A DNA stretch of 64,000 nt, taken from positions 59,075-123,074 of the forward strand of contig NZ_JADEYQ010000004.1 in the NCBI RefSeq assembly GCF_022627575.1, given 5' to 3'. Position numbers and translations under genes: made by a program. The stretch comes from Sphingobacterium rhinopitheci (GTDB lineage: Bacteria; Bacteroidota; Bacteroidia; Sphingobacteriales; Sphingobacteriaceae). This document shows, piece after piece, positions 36,219 to 46,934 of this stretch. A model generated the notes under the pieces. That model did no database searches and was not told the DNA's origin. It saw only the letters and a list, made by a program, of their open reading frames with translations. Position 1 is the first letter of the stretch. Each line of letters begins with the position of its first letter.

Positions 36219-37283
36219 ATGACTTCAAATCAATGGCAAACTAAAAAACTGGGGAAATTTACCCTACGCTTTAGACCTTACACCTTGGAAATGCGCCACG
36301 TATTTACTGTAGCGTCCTTTAGTCGTACAACAACGCCTGTAGTACTTACAGAATTAGAATATGAAGGTATCGTAGGCTACGGCGAAGCGAGTATGCCTCC
36401 TTATTTGGGAGAATCTCAGGAGTCAGTGATTAATTTTCTAAACAAAATAGATCTATCTCACTTTAGCTCACCTTTTCAAACACAAGAAATATTAAGTTAT
36501 GTAGATCTTTTGGCCGAAAAAAATACCGCAGCCAAAGCATCTCTTGACATAGCATTGCACGATTTGTTGGGTAAATTAATGCATCAGCCTTTTTATAAAA
36601 TATGGGGGCTCAATCCAACACAAATCCCTCCCACCTCCTACACTATCGGTATAGACACGGAGGAGATCGTTCGCAAAAAAGTAGAAGAAGCAGGACAATT
36701 CAAAATCCTAAAAGTAAAATTAGGGTTAGATACCGATAAAATGATTATCGACACTATCCGTTCGGTTACAGATGTTCCGCTATGTGCAGACGTAAATCAA
36801 GGATGGAAAAATAAAGAACAAGCACTAGAAATGGCGCATTGGTTGAAGGAGAGAAATGTTGTTTTCTTAGAGCAGCCTATGCCAAAAGAAATGATCGACG
36901 AAAATGCATGGTTGACCGAACATTCGCCAATCCCAACTATAGCAGATGAAGCTTGTCAACGTCTTGCGGATGTTACCAAACTAAAAGACGTATATACAGG
37001 TATCAACATCAAATTGATGAAATGTACAGGTATGCGTGAGGCAAAGCAAATGGCAGAGTTAGCGCGTTCCTTAGAGATGAAAGTCATGCTTGGCTGTATG
37101 ACAGAGACATCTTGTGCCATCTCTGCAGCAGCGCAGTTAGCACCACTGACTGATTGGGCAGATTTAGATGGAGCATTATTGATCGGTAATGATATTTTCG
37201 ACGGTATGACCGTAGAAAATGGATCTTGTATTCTTCCTGACAGGCCTGGAATCGGTATAACAAAAACAAATCACACTAAATAA
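36219..37283 (+). CDS. L-Ala-D/L-Glu epimerase (enolase superfamily)
   Basis: 354 residues of the muconate-lactonising subgroup. The acid-base lysines are KxK at 165/167 and Lys265 (INIKLMKC), the metal ligands are Asp191, Glu218 and Asp243 (CADVNQGW, FLEQPMP, IADEA), and the substrate motif is DLDG at about 315-318. It converts L-Ala-D-Glu from murein into L-Ala-L-Glu, which ordinary peptidases can cleave. Its position 9 bases after a P60 peptidase and 28 bases before SusC fits this assignment. Confidence 0.9.
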   Translation: MTSNQWQTKKLGKFTLRFRPYTLEMRHVFTVASFSRTTTPVVLTELEYEGIVGYGEASMPPYLGESQESVINFLNKIDLSHFSSPFQTQEILSYVDLLAEKNTAAKASLDIALHDLLGKLMHQPFYKIWGLNPTQIPPTSYTIGIDTEEIVRKKVEEAGQFKILKVKLGLDTDKMIIDTIRSVTDVPLCADVNQGWKNKEQALEMAHWLKERNVVFLEQPMPKEMIDENAWLTEHSPIPTIADEACQRLADVTKLKDVYTGINIKLMKCTGMREAKQMAELARSLEMKVMLGCMTETSCAISAAAQLAPLTDWADLDGALLIGNDIFDGMTVENGSCILPDRPGIGITKTNHTK

Positions 37284-37311
37284 AACCAACTAATTTTAAC
37301 ATACTACATTT

Positions 37312-40300
37312 ATGAAACATCATCTACTAACATCCCTTTGTGTGTTAGCCTGTTCGGGGATGCAGGTTGTAAACGCACAGCAAATATCGGTAGCTGGTAA
37401 AGTTACAGACCAAAATGGAGCTCCAATCCAAGGCGTAACAATTACTGTAAAAGGCACAAAAATTGGCACGGCAACCAATGCGAGTGGTCTATTCACTATC
37501 AATGCAGATCAAAATGCTACATTATCTATTTCTGCTATTGGCTATGCTGCACAAGAAATAAAAGTTAATGGCCGCAAAACTATTCACATTTCATTGACTC
37601 AAGAAGGGGAAGCATTGGATGAAGTAATGGTCGTGGCTTATGGTACCGCTAAGAAAAGTACATTTACAGGCTCGGCGAGTACAGTATCTGCTAAAGATAT
37701 CAAGGATGTACCTACGACCTCATTTGAAGATGCTTTACGAGGCAAAGTAGCGGGAATGCAAGTGACCTCAACATCAGGTCAAGCGGGCTCATCTCCTGCT
37801 ATCCGTATCCGTGGTATAGGATCTATGAATGCATCTAACGAACCTTTATATGTTATAGATGGAGTTCCTGTAGTATCAGGTCAGACCTCTCAAATGTCAG
37901 GCTATACTTACAACACGAACAATGTAATGAGTACATTAAATCCTAATGACATTGAAAGTGTTACCGTATTGAAAGATGCTGCAGCTTCTTCACTTTATGG
38001 TTCCCGTGCTGCCAATGGTGTTGTAATTATTACAACAAAAAAAGGTAAATCTGGAGCTGCAAAAATAAATTTCAGAAGCTCATTAGGATTAAGTCCTTCT
38101 TGGGCAACGGATAACTATGAAAAAGCGTCACCTCAAGATCAAATCAATTTATTATATAGCGTGCTATATGATTCTAGAATAGCTGCTGGCCGTACACCAG
38201 AACAAGCAAATGAACAAACGTTAATGCGTTTAAATTCTAGAAATTGGACGCCAGGAGGTAGTTACGGCACCCCTACTACATCCTATGGTTTTGGTATACA
38301 TGGCTACGAATTTTCAACAGAAGGAACATCGATGTTCGAAAACGTAACTATCAAAGGTAAAACTGATGGTGTTGAAAATAGAGATGGCTTATTTTATGAT
38401 TGGGATAAGGACTTATTCCGTACTGGAAAATATAATTCGAACGATATCTCCATTAGCGGCGCTTCAGAAACCACAAATTACTTTAGTTCTTTAGGTTATA
38501 CTTCAGACAAAGGACGTATGGTAAAAAATGACTACGAACGCTTTAATGGTCGTGTTAATTTGAATCAAAAAATAGGTAAATTATTAGAATTTGGAGTAAA
38601 TGTATCATTAGCAAAAACTGACTTATCAGGTATTAACGATACTAGAAATACAAGTACCAACTATTTGCTCCAATCGCGCAATTTGTTTTGGCCTTTCTAC
38701 TGGCCTACAGATTATAAAACAGGTCAAACATGGACTACGCGTTACAACAGCTATGCCCAAAATATCAACTACTATAATAATGAGTGGGAAAATGGATCTG
38801 CTACTAGAAGGATTACAGCTTCGCCTTCATTATTGTTAAAAATACTTCCTGAATTAAACGTGAAGACGGTATTCTCTTTTGACGAAACAAACACAAAAGA
38901 TGATTTATACTACAGTCCTAATCACTATACAGGCGCTTCAGACAAAGGTATAGCGCATGCAATGGTTACCAATTATCAAAAATTGGTATCCTCTACAACT
39001 GCTAATTACAACAAGAGCTTTGGCTTACATAACCTTGGTTTATTAGTGGGATGGGAAGCAGAAAAAAATAATACTGATTTTGTTAGAGCAACAGGTAGAG
39101 ATTTACCTAACTCCGCATTACATACTGTAAGCACTGCAGGAAAATTAGAATCTCAAGCATATAGCTGGGGCAATTCATTATTATCAGCTTTATCAAGAGC
39201 AGAATATAATTTTGATGAGAAGTATTTTGCTTCGGCATCTTTACGTAGAGATGGGGCGTCAAAATTAGGGCCAGATGTAAGATGGGGTAATTTTTGGTCT
39301 GTAGGTGCTGCCTGGAACATCGATAAAGAAGAATTTATCAAAAAGATCCCTGCCATTAATTTATTAAGACTACGTGGTTCATACGGAACCAATGGAACAC
39401 TTCCTAGTGATAACAATGCATGGCGAGGTCTTATTACGTATAGTAATAAATACATGGAACAAGCAGGCGGTGGCTTAGCAAACTCTCCAAATCCAGACCT
39501 TACTTGGGAAACGAATTACAATACAACTGTAGCTTTAGAGTATGGTTTATTCAACAATAAAGTATTTGGTACCATCGAATATTACAATAGAGACTCAAAA
39601 GATCTAATACAAGATGTACCACAATCAACCGTTACAGGATTTAGTTCAACGGTTAAAAACATTGGACAAATAAATAATAGAGGCGTAGAAATTTTATTAG
39701 GTTCTGACATCATAAAAACAAATGATTGGAACTGGACATTAAGTATCAATGCTGCTACAGCGAAATCTAAGGTTGTGGCTTTAAATGATAAAGAAGACAT
39801 CATTTGGACCGATCCTACTGGCGGTGATGGTCGTACTAGATTTATTTACCGAGAAGGCGAATCTACTTTAGCATTCTATGGCTTAGAATGGGCTGGTGTT
39901 GATCCAACAAATGGAAAAAATGTTTGGTATGTCAATGACCCTAAAAATAATCCTAATGGCGATTTTGATTTTAATGGTAAAGCTGCTACTTATGATTATA
40001 CTAAAGCACAGCGCACAATCATTGGAGACGGAGTAGCTGAATTGTTTGGCGGTATTAATTCCAATTTAGGATATAAAGGGCTTTCACTAGGTCTTAATTT
40101 TAATTATAGAATTGGTGGTAAACTTTATGATTCTGCAAACAGAGATGTTGCTGATGATGGATATTACTGGGAACGTATACATTCAGCAAATTTTGCTGAA
40201 GAAACATGGACAGCAGAAAACCCTACTGGTACATTACCTATAGTTAGTGGTCGTGATTTGGAGGATGTAAATCAAATCAGTAGTAGACACCTTAATAATG

Positions 40301-40524
40301 CAAGCTTTATCCGTTTAAAGAATATCTCTCTTTCCTACAATATTCCGAGTAACTACCTAAAAGCTATTAAAGTAAGTAATGCTAGAATATTTTTCAACGG
40401 AACTAATTTATTAACATTCAGCAAATTCAAATTAGCTGACCCTGAAGTCAATCAATATAGTACTAGAGGATGGGAAACTCCTCTTGCTAAGACGTATACT
40501 TTTGGAATTGATTTTAGTTTTTAA
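37312..40524 (+). CDS. SusC/RagA-family TonB-dependent outer-membrane transporter (pair 1)
   Basis: 1070 residues. Signal peptide to about 22 (VVNAQQ), a carboxypeptidase-D-regulatory-like domain (about 25-97, KVTDQNGAPIQGVTITVKGT), a plug (about 115-230; DEVMVVAYGT, then LKDAAASSLYGSRAANGVVIITTKKG) and a barrel to the C-terminal Phe. It imports a substrate captured by the SusD lipoprotein encoded 20 bases later. No glycoside hydrolase is nearby. The upstream P60 peptidase and epimerase, in the same closely spaced unit, point to murein peptides as cargo, which is inference. Confidence 0.93.
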   Translation: MKHHLLTSLCVLACSGMQVVNAQQISVAGKVTDQNGAPIQGVTITVKGTKIGTATNASGLFTINADQNATLSISAIGYAAQEIKVNGRKTIHISLTQEGEALDEVMVVAYGTAKKSTFTGSASTVSAKDIKDVPTTSFEDALRGKVAGMQVTSTSGQAGSSPAIRIRGIGSMNASNEPLYVIDGVPVVSGQTSQMSGYTYNTNNVMSTLNPNDIESVTVLKDAAASSLYGSRAANGVVIITTKKGKSGAAKINFRSSLGLSPSWATDNYEKASPQDQINLLYSVLYDSRIAAGRTPEQANEQTLMRLNSRNWTPGGSYGTPTTSYGFGIHGYEFSTEGTSMFENVTIKGKTDGVENRDGLFYDWDKDLFRTGKYNSNDISISGASETTNYFSSLGYTSDKGRMVKNDYERFNGRVNLNQKIGKLLEFGVNVSLAKTDLSGINDTRNTSTNYLLQSRNLFWPFYWPTDYKTGQTWTTRYNSYAQNINYYNNEWENGSATRRITASPSLLLKILPELNVKTVFSFDETNTKDDLYYSPNHYTGASDKGIAHAMVTNYQKLVSSTTANYNKSFGLHNLGLLVGWEAEKNNTDFVRATGRDLPNSALHTVSTAGKLESQAYSWGNSLLSALSRAEYNFDEKYFASASLRRDGASKLGPDVRWGNFWSVGAAWNIDKEEFIKKIPAINLLRLRGSYGTNGTLPSDNNAWRGLITYSNKYMEQAGGGLANSPNPDLTWETNYNTTVALEYGLFNNKVFGTIEYYNRDSKDLIQDVPQSTVTGFSSTVKNIGQINNRGVEILLGSDIIKTNDWNWTLSINAATAKSKVVALNDKEDIIWTDPTGGDGRTRFIYREGESTLAFYGLEWAGVDPTNGKNVWYVNDPKNNPNGDFDFNGKAATYDYTKAQRTIIGDGVAELFGGINSNLGYKGLSLGLNFNYRIGGKLYDSANRDVADDGYYWERIHSANFAEETWTAENPTGTLPIVSGRDLEDVNQISSRHLNNASFIRLKNISLSYNIPSNYLKAIKVSNARIFFNGTNLLTFSKFKLADPEVNQYSTRGWETPLAKTYTFGIDFSF

Positions 40525-40544
40525 CACATAAGATTTAGACAACT

Positions 40545-42047
40545 ATGAAAAATATATTATTAGCTTCTTGTTTATTCGCTGCAACAGCAATGACGAGTTC
40601 ATGTAGCGACTTTTTAGATGTAAAACCTACTCATGCAGCTGATGTTAATTCATCTATTACTACGACGGCAGATGCACAGGTAATAATGAGAGGATTGATG
40701 AGTAAGATAGCGAGTGGTAGCTATTATGGTCGAAACTTTCCACTATATGGAGATATTAAAGGAGGTGATTTTACGATCAATTCTCAAGGCCGAGGGTATG
40801 ATTATTTATATGTATTCAATCACAGTGCAGAATCCAACAACTACTCTGCAATTTGGACACAAGCATATCATTGTATCGCTCAGATAAATAATTTATTAGA
40901 GCAAATTGAAAAAATTAAAGCCAATGGTTCAACGGAAGATTTCAATCAATATATTGGTCAAGCTTTAACTGCACGTGCCTTAATTTATTTTGATTTAGTA
41001 CGTTTATATGGAGAGCCATATAATGAAAATAAAGCAGCCTTAGGAGTGCCTCTTACTACGGAATTATTACCATATGATGCCACACCTGGTCGTGCTACTG
41101 TTGAAGAAGTTTACAAACAGATCATTAAAGATTTGTCAGAGGCCGAGCCACTAATAAATAAACCAGCTAATGCAAGCTCATTAACAGCTACAAATGGTTT
41201 CTTAAATTATTATGCTAACAAAGCTATTCAAGCAAGAGTGTATTTATATATGGAAGATTACACCAATGCTTTAGCTGCTGCTGAAACAGTAATCAACTTT
41301 AGCCAATATAAATTATACACCAATGATACATGGGTTAGTTCTTGGGCTAAACAGTTTGGTACAGAATCAATTTTTGAATTAGCGATCTATCCCAGTGAGG
41401 GTGATTTAGGCAATAGCTCTTTAGGAGCATATTATAGAAGAAGAGGGCATCCTAATAATACTATTGCTGCTGGAAATTTTATGGCTAGTACTGATTTTAT
41501 AAACTTATTAAACGAAAGTCCTGATGATATCCGCAAAGGAATAATGGCTAATGACGAGATTGGAACTACAAATGTTCCTCGTTTAGGAGCATTATACAAG
41601 TATTCAGGAACAACCACTTTAGATGCAAGTGGCGATGGTAAAGGAAATACTACAGCTATAAATATTAAAGTAATTAGACTTTCGGAAATATATTTAATTG
41701 CTGCTGAAGCGGCATTCAAAGGGGATAATTTGACAAAAGCTGCTGAATATTTACAAAAAATTCGTCAGCGTTCTCCGAGTTTAGCTCCTGTAACCGCATC
41801 CAGTATTACCTTTGATATGATTGTTGCTGAGAGAAGCAAAGAGTTAGTAGGTGAAGGTCATCGTTTCTTTGATATGATGAGATGGAATAAATCTATTACA
41901 TTCAATGATGAATTAGGTGCAGTATCTACTATTCATAGACAAAAAACAATTGATCGTTCTTTCTTCAAAACGATTTTACCTATACCTGTATCCGAGATCA
42001 ATGCTAATCCAACGCTAAAAGATCAGCAAAACCCTGGCTACAATTAA
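40545..42047 (+). CDS. SusD/RagB-family surface lipoprotein (pair 1)
   Basis: 500 residues. Lipoprotein signal with Cys20 in TSSC, followed by SDFLDVKPT, the usual SusD start. The TPR-like helical core (ALTARALIYFDLVRLYGEPY, AIQARVYLYMEDYTNALAAAE, LIAAEAAFKGDNLTKAAEYL) and the C-terminal ERSKELVGEGHRFFDMMRW are typical. It forms the lid over the partner SusC barrel. A strong terminator follows at 42079, which closes the P60-epimerase-SusC-SusD unit. Confidence 0.93.
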   Translation: MKNILLASCLFAATAMTSSCSDFLDVKPTHAADVNSSITTTADAQVIMRGLMSKIASGSYYGRNFPLYGDIKGGDFTINSQGRGYDYLYVFNHSAESNNYSAIWTQAYHCIAQINNLLEQIEKIKANGSTEDFNQYIGQALTARALIYFDLVRLYGEPYNENKAALGVPLTTELLPYDATPGRATVEEVYKQIIKDLSEAEPLINKPANASSLTATNGFLNYYANKAIQARVYLYMEDYTNALAAAETVINFSQYKLYTNDTWVSSWAKQFGTESIFELAIYPSEGDLGNSSLGAYYRRRGHPNNTIAAGNFMASTDFINLLNESPDDIRKGIMANDEIGTTNVPRLGALYKYSGTTTLDASGDGKGNTTAINIKVIRLSEIYLIAAEAAFKGDNLTKAAEYLQKIRQRSPSLAPVTASSITFDMIVAERSKELVGEGHRFFDMMRWNKSITFNDELGAVSTIHRQKTIDRSFFKTILPIPVSEINANPTLKDQQNPGYN

Positions 42048-42078
42048 CAAAAAAGAAAGTAAAATATCTTCACACAAC

Positions 42079-42117
42079 ATCCTCCGTCATAAAATATGGC
42101 GGAGGATTTGTTTTTTT
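42079..42117 (+). terminator. terminator after SusD pair 1
   Basis: A 12-bp stem with one G-T pair (42079-42090 with 42096-42107) followed by TTGTTTTTTT. It separates the two SusCD pairs. Confidence 0.88.
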
Positions 42118-42259
42118 AGCGAAAAAAACAAGCAAAGTTACATTTACAGCAACAAAACAGAATTAAAACTAAACTATTTAAAAATATATCAACTTTTAGT
42201 GTTGCGATTACAAATATTATTATATAATTTTAATAAAAACCTAATCAAAAACTTACTTT

Positions 42260-45200
42260 ATGAATAGAAAAGCAATTACTTTGCTAAGTATTGTTGCTTG
42301 TTCGTCATTTCAGCTAGTAAAAGGCCAACAAATAACAGTATCTGGAAAGATAACTGATACCAAAGGTCAAGCACTAAGTGGAGTCACCATAAGCAACCTA
42401 CAAAACACAAACTCAACACAAACTAGTTCTACAGGACTTTTCTCTATAAATGTCCCTTCCAATTCCACGCTAGTCGTTAGCTTAATGGGTTATAAAAAAC
42501 AAGAAATCCCACTTAATGGTCGTACTACGCTTCAAATAACTTTGGATGATGATGAAAAAGCTTTGGATGAAGTTGTTGTTACAGCATTGGGCATAAAAAG
42601 AAATGAGCGTTCACTGGGTTATGCTGCGCAACGTGTAGACGCAAGTACATTGACTGCCAATAAACAAACTAATGTCGTTAATGCTTTACAAGGGAAAGTA
42701 GCTGGTGTAACGATATCAAGTACAGGTGGTGCTCCAGGTCAAGGTGCTAATATTCAAATTCGAGGAATCAACTCCGCTGATCCAAGCCGTGACAATAGTC
42801 CATTATTTGTTATTGATGGGGTATTGATGGACAACTCGACTTCCTTGACTGGAAATAGAGCCTCCGAGCGTGGTATCAGTAATAGAGCTGTAGATATTAA
42901 CCCTGATGATATCGAGTCGATGAATATCTTGAAAGGTGGAGCTGCCACAGCATTATATGGATTACGTGGCGCTAATGGTGTCGTAGTAATAACTACAAAA
43001 GCAGGTAAAGCAGGCAAATTAAGAATAAATTATGCTGGCGTAGCGGGTTTTGAGAACGCGAATAAATTCCCCAAACTTCAAGATGTATATACACAGGGCT
43101 GGAATAATGAATACGATGCTATTAGTTTTTGGCCAGCATTTGGTCCTACCATTGCTGAAGCACAAGCTATAGATCCTACACATCCAGACAAATTAAAAAA
43201 CCATTTTAAAGAAGCCTTTGATACAGGCAATCAATTCAAGAATAGTCTAAGCTTCTCAGGAGGAACAGAAGTCGTAAATTTCTTAGCATCAGTATCCCAA
43301 CTTAATTCCAAGGGGATAATGCCAGGTACGAATTTCAAGAATTACTCCGGAAGAACAAACCTAAATTTCAAAGCTAGTGACAAGCTAAATTTTGGAACTA
43401 GTCTTTCGGTAAATAACTCGGGTGGTTCCCGAGGTAGAGCAGCGCGGTACATGGAGCAACTCGTATATTGGTCACACCGCCATGATATAAGACAAGATAT
43501 ATTCAAACCTGACGGAACACCAGGTGGGTATGCAAATGATAATGTCAACCCTATAGCGCAATCCTTAACAAATCAATTTAAAGATGATGTATTGCGATTT
43601 ATAGGAAGTTTTAATACATCCTATAAACCTTTATCATGGTTGGATTTCAACTATAGAATTGGTTTAGATAGCTATAGAGATAATAGATCCATAAATGCCC
43701 CAGGGATGCAGGGCTTACCTGGAGAATATCAACTTAGTAATAATGGTGTTTCTGCAGCACCAGGACTCGGTATCGTAGGTGTTTATGACACTAAATTCAC
43801 CGCTATTAACAGCACACTTATCGCGAATGCGACCAAAGAATTTAGTAATGGCTTGAGTACAACATTGAGGTTAGGTCATGATTTATACGATCGTAGATCT
43901 AATACAGAAAATACAGAGGGTGGTGATTTGACCATTTACAATTGGTACAATCTTAGCAATGCCAAAATCCTTTCTGCAAATTCCCAAGGAGAAAAGTATA
44001 GATTGATGGGTATTTTTGGAGAATTAGCATTAAGCTACAAAAATTTCCTTTTTCTAAATATAACAGGTAGAAATGATGTCACATCTTCTTTAATGAAGCC
44101 TAACAATTCATTCTTCTACCCTTCAGTGACAGCAGCCTATGTCTTTACAGAAAATATTAAAAACCCAGGCATCCTTTCCTATGGTAAATTACGTGGGTCA
44201 TTTGCAAAAATTGGTAAAGATGCATTAGCATACTCGACGGTAACAGGCTCTTCCATATACGCTAGACTTCCTGTCGGATATACAGGCTTTACAAGAGCTA
44301 GCTTACTTGGAGATCCAGAGTTAAGACCTGAATTCACAGAAGCATATGAAGCGGGCTTTGAATTACGTTTTTTCAATAGTAAACTAGGAATTGATGCAAC
44401 ATTGTATCAATCGACAAGTAAAGACCAAATTATCCAAACACCAGTCTCTTCAAGTACAGGCTATGAAAAAGCAGCTATCAATGCTGGCGACATCAGAAAT
44501 AGAGGTTTAGAAATAGCCATAGATGCGACTCCCATCAGCAAGAGTACTATTCAATGGAATACCGCCTTTAACTTCAGCTTGAATAGAAATAAAATCTTAT
44601 CACTATATGAAGGACTAGATGAAATCCTAGTAGCATCAGAATCGGGCTATTTAAGCAGTGATGTACAGATGAAATTAATACCTGGCGAATCGTATGGGGT
44701 ATTATATGGGCGTGCACTAAGACGCTATTACACAAGTGATGAAATCGCTAAAGGCTTAGACAAAGAAACCACGATCGATCCAAATAGGCCCTTATTAATT
44801 GGTGCTAATGGATTCCCTATATTGGATAATGCAGCAAATAAAAAGAAGCTTGGTAATGTACAACCGGATTGGATTGCTGGATGGAACAATACTTTTACCT
44901 ACAAAGGTATTACACTAAATATACTAATAGATGCCCGGATTGGCCAAGATAGATATAACAAATTAGATAATCACTTAGCATCTTTTGCGTATCCAGATTA
45001 TACCCTTAACAGAAATGATCATACGGTTTTTTCAGGCGTGTTAGCTGATGGGACAGTCAATACTAAAGAAGTGTGGTTAGGTCAAGGAGTTGACCCTACA
45101 ACAAACGTCAACTATGGCAATGGCTATTATAGAGATTTGTATAGAGGCGTTTCTGAGTATTTTGTTGAAGACGCTTCTTGGGTTAGATTAAGGTCTCTAT

Positions 45201-45421
45201 CAGTAAACTATAATCTCCCTCAAAAATGGTTCATTAAAAGTAAAGCTATAAAAAATGCAACTATAGGATTTACGGGAAATAATTTGGCCCTATGGACAAA
45301 ATTTTCAGGTTTAGATCCTGAAAGTTCAACGACAAATAGCGGTTCAAATATTGAAGCCTTTGCAGGCATGACTTATCCAGCAGTAAGAAGTTTCTTATTT
45401 AGCATCAATGTTGGATTTTAA
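42260..45421 (+). CDS. SusC/RagA-family TonB-dependent transporter (pair 2)
   Basis: 1053 residues with the same layout: signal peptide (to about KGQQ), regulatory-like domain (ITDTKGQALSGVTISNL), plug (DEVVVTALGIKRNERSLGYA, then LKGGAATALYGLRGANGVVVITTKAG), and barrel ending in NVGF. The LGIKRNERSLGYA plug start differs from pair 1, so the two belong to different SusC groups and are unlikely to be a recent duplication. The SusD partner follows 11 bases later. No enzyme genes are in the unit, so the substrate is unknown. Confidence 0.93.
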   Translation: MNRKAITLLSIVACSSFQLVKGQQITVSGKITDTKGQALSGVTISNLQNTNSTQTSSTGLFSINVPSNSTLVVSLMGYKKQEIPLNGRTTLQITLDDDEKALDEVVVTALGIKRNERSLGYAAQRVDASTLTANKQTNVVNALQGKVAGVTISSTGGAPGQGANIQIRGINSADPSRDNSPLFVIDGVLMDNSTSLTGNRASERGISNRAVDINPDDIESMNILKGGAATALYGLRGANGVVVITTKAGKAGKLRINYAGVAGFENANKFPKLQDVYTQGWNNEYDAISFWPAFGPTIAEAQAIDPTHPDKLKNHFKEAFDTGNQFKNSLSFSGGTEVVNFLASVSQLNSKGIMPGTNFKNYSGRTNLNFKASDKLNFGTSLSVNNSGGSRGRAARYMEQLVYWSHRHDIRQDIFKPDGTPGGYANDNVNPIAQSLTNQFKDDVLRFIGSFNTSYKPLSWLDFNYRIGLDSYRDNRSINAPGMQGLPGEYQLSNNGVSAAPGLGIVGVYDTKFTAINSTLIANATKEFSNGLSTTLRLGHDLYDRRSNTENTEGGDLTIYNWYNLSNAKILSANSQGEKYRLMGIFGELALSYKNFLFLNITGRNDVTSSLMKPNNSFFYPSVTAAYVFTENIKNPGILSYGKLRGSFAKIGKDALAYSTVTGSSIYARLPVGYTGFTRASLLGDPELRPEFTEAYEAGFELRFFNSKLGIDATLYQSTSKDQIIQTPVSSSTGYEKAAINAGDIRNRGLEIAIDATPISKSTIQWNTAFNFSLNRNKILSLYEGLDEILVASESGYLSSDVQMKLIPGESYGVLYGRALRRYYTSDEIAKGLDKETTIDPNRPLLIGANGFPILDNAANKKKLGNVQPDWIAGWNNTFTYKGITLNILIDARIGQDRYNKLDNHLASFAYPDYTLNRNDHTVFSGVLADGTVNTKEVWLGQGVDPTTNVNYGNGYYRDLYRGVSEYFVEDASWVRLRSLSVNYNLPQKWFIKSKAIKNATIGFTGNNLALWTKFSGLDPESSTTNSGSNIEAFAGMTYPAVRSFLFSINVGF

Positions 45422-45432
45422 AATTATAAACC

Positions 45433-46854
45433 ATGACAATATTAAAATATAAAAAAATAGCCTATATCGCATTACTATTAAGTTGTACACAGGTAAGCTG
45501 TACCGATTACTTCGAGGTTACAGATAATCCTTCTTTAGTAACTAATCCTAGTATAAATGGGATGCTTACGACAGCAACGCATAAAGCGGCCATGAATAGT
45601 TACAGTGTTTCCTATATTATTTCGAACTATTGCCAATATACGGCAAGCTCGACCCCAGGTAGTGCTACAGATAACTATGAGCCGACAAATCCAGCTAGTA
45701 CATGGGATGCATTATACTATTCACTATCTGATTTACAGGATTTAATTACAGCAGCAGAAAAAGAAGGGGCAAGTCAACATAAAGGAATCGGTCAAATACT
45801 AATGGCTTATCAATTGGGATTGGTAGCTGACTTGTGGGGATCAGCACCATATTCTGAAGCATTTGGTAAAGTGAATACCTTACAACCAAAATACGATACT
45901 GAAGAGGAGTTGTACAATGCACAAGCAACACTAATTAATGAAGGGCTTAATAATTTGGCTCTAGCGAGCACATTACCATTTACTGCCAATTCGGACCTAA
46001 TTCATAAAAACAATATTGCCAACTGGATTAAAACAGGTAATGCACTAAAAGCTAGACTACTAAACAAGATTAGCAAAAAAAGCAACTATGATCCTAATGC
46101 TGTATTAGCGGCAATAGATCTATCCTACACTTCGAACAGTGACAATGCTAATATGGCTATTTTTAATGGGATAAACCCTTGGTCGAGCGTAGCTAGAGAT
46201 AATGAAAATCTATTATTAGATGGCTGGTTGTCTGCAAATTTTATAAATCACTTGAATGGAACAAAGTTTGGAACCGAAGATCCCCGAATTGCTAAAATAA
46301 CGGAAAAAACAATCAAAGGTGATATCTACATTGGAACGATAAATGGCCAAGGAAATATAGGTTCAAATACAGACAAAGATGAATGTTATATATCTCGAAA
46401 ATCGCCATTAACAAGTGATAACTCCCCAGTAACTATTATTTCCTTTGCGGAAATAAAAATGATAGAGGCCGAAGCTGCTTTAAAAAGCAACAATAAATCG
46501 AGAGCATATCAAGCTTACAAAGATGGTATACTAGCTCACTTCAATCTTTTGGGACTTAGTGCTGATGAAGCTGACACTTATTTTAATAGATCATATGTCA
46601 ATGTAGGGCAAGCCAATCTCACCGTAAATGATATATTTAGAGAGAAGTTTATCATTACCTATCTAAATGCTGAAGCTTGGAATGATCTTCGCAGAAATGA
46701 CTATAAAATCAAGGACTTTAATATGCCATTGAATGCCAAACTTCCTAATTTCATTAGAAGATTAGCCTATCCTACTTCTGAAAGATCTGAAAATGGTGCT
46801 AACGTACCAGCAGAAGTAGCTTTAGATACACAATTGTGGTGGGACAAGCAATAG
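45433..46854 (+). CDS. SusD/RagB-like surface lipoprotein (pair 2)
   Basis: 473 residues. Lipoprotein signal with Cys23 in QVSC, then TDYFEVTDNPS. The middle and end (GQILMAYQLGLVADLWGSAPYSEAF, EAWNDLRRNDY, RLAYPTSERSENGANV) place it in the SusD-like group often paired with the SusC type upstream. Substrates of this group include peptides and other non-starch molecules. A convergent SDR gene lies beyond the terminator at 46884-46914. Confidence 0.92.
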   Translation: MTILKYKKIAYIALLLSCTQVSCTDYFEVTDNPSLVTNPSINGMLTTATHKAAMNSYSVSYIISNYCQYTASSTPGSATDNYEPTNPASTWDALYYSLSDLQDLITAAEKEGASQHKGIGQILMAYQLGLVADLWGSAPYSEAFGKVNTLQPKYDTEEELYNAQATLINEGLNNLALASTLPFTANSDLIHKNNIANWIKTGNALKARLLNKISKKSNYDPNAVLAAIDLSYTSNSDNANMAIFNGINPWSSVARDNENLLLDGWLSANFINHLNGTKFGTEDPRIAKITEKTIKGDIYIGTINGQGNIGSNTDKDECYISRKSPLTSDNSPVTIISFAEIKMIEAEAALKSNNKSRAYQAYKDGILAHFNLLGLSADEADTYFNRSYVNVGQANLTVNDIFREKFIITYLNAEAWNDLRRNDYKIKDFNMPLNAKLPNFIRRLAYPTSERSENGANVPAEVALDTQLWWDKQ

Positions 46855-46883
46855 TTAAATAGTATATATATACCCATCAACCA

Positions 46884-46914
46884 AAATCCCCCTCCAATTA
46901 TTGGAGAGGGATTT
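46884..46914. terminator. bidirectional terminator, SusD pair 2 / SDR
   Basis: A 14-position stem with one mismatch (46884-46897 with 46901-46914), TTA loop, A and T runs at the base. Confidence 0.85.
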
Positions 46915-46934
46915 CTTATATATTATAATTCTCG

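Noticed and set aside
37312..46854. The two SusC/SusD pairs as a tandem duplication
   Set aside because: Plug regions, SusD C-termini and SusD groups differ clearly, and a terminator separates the pairs.
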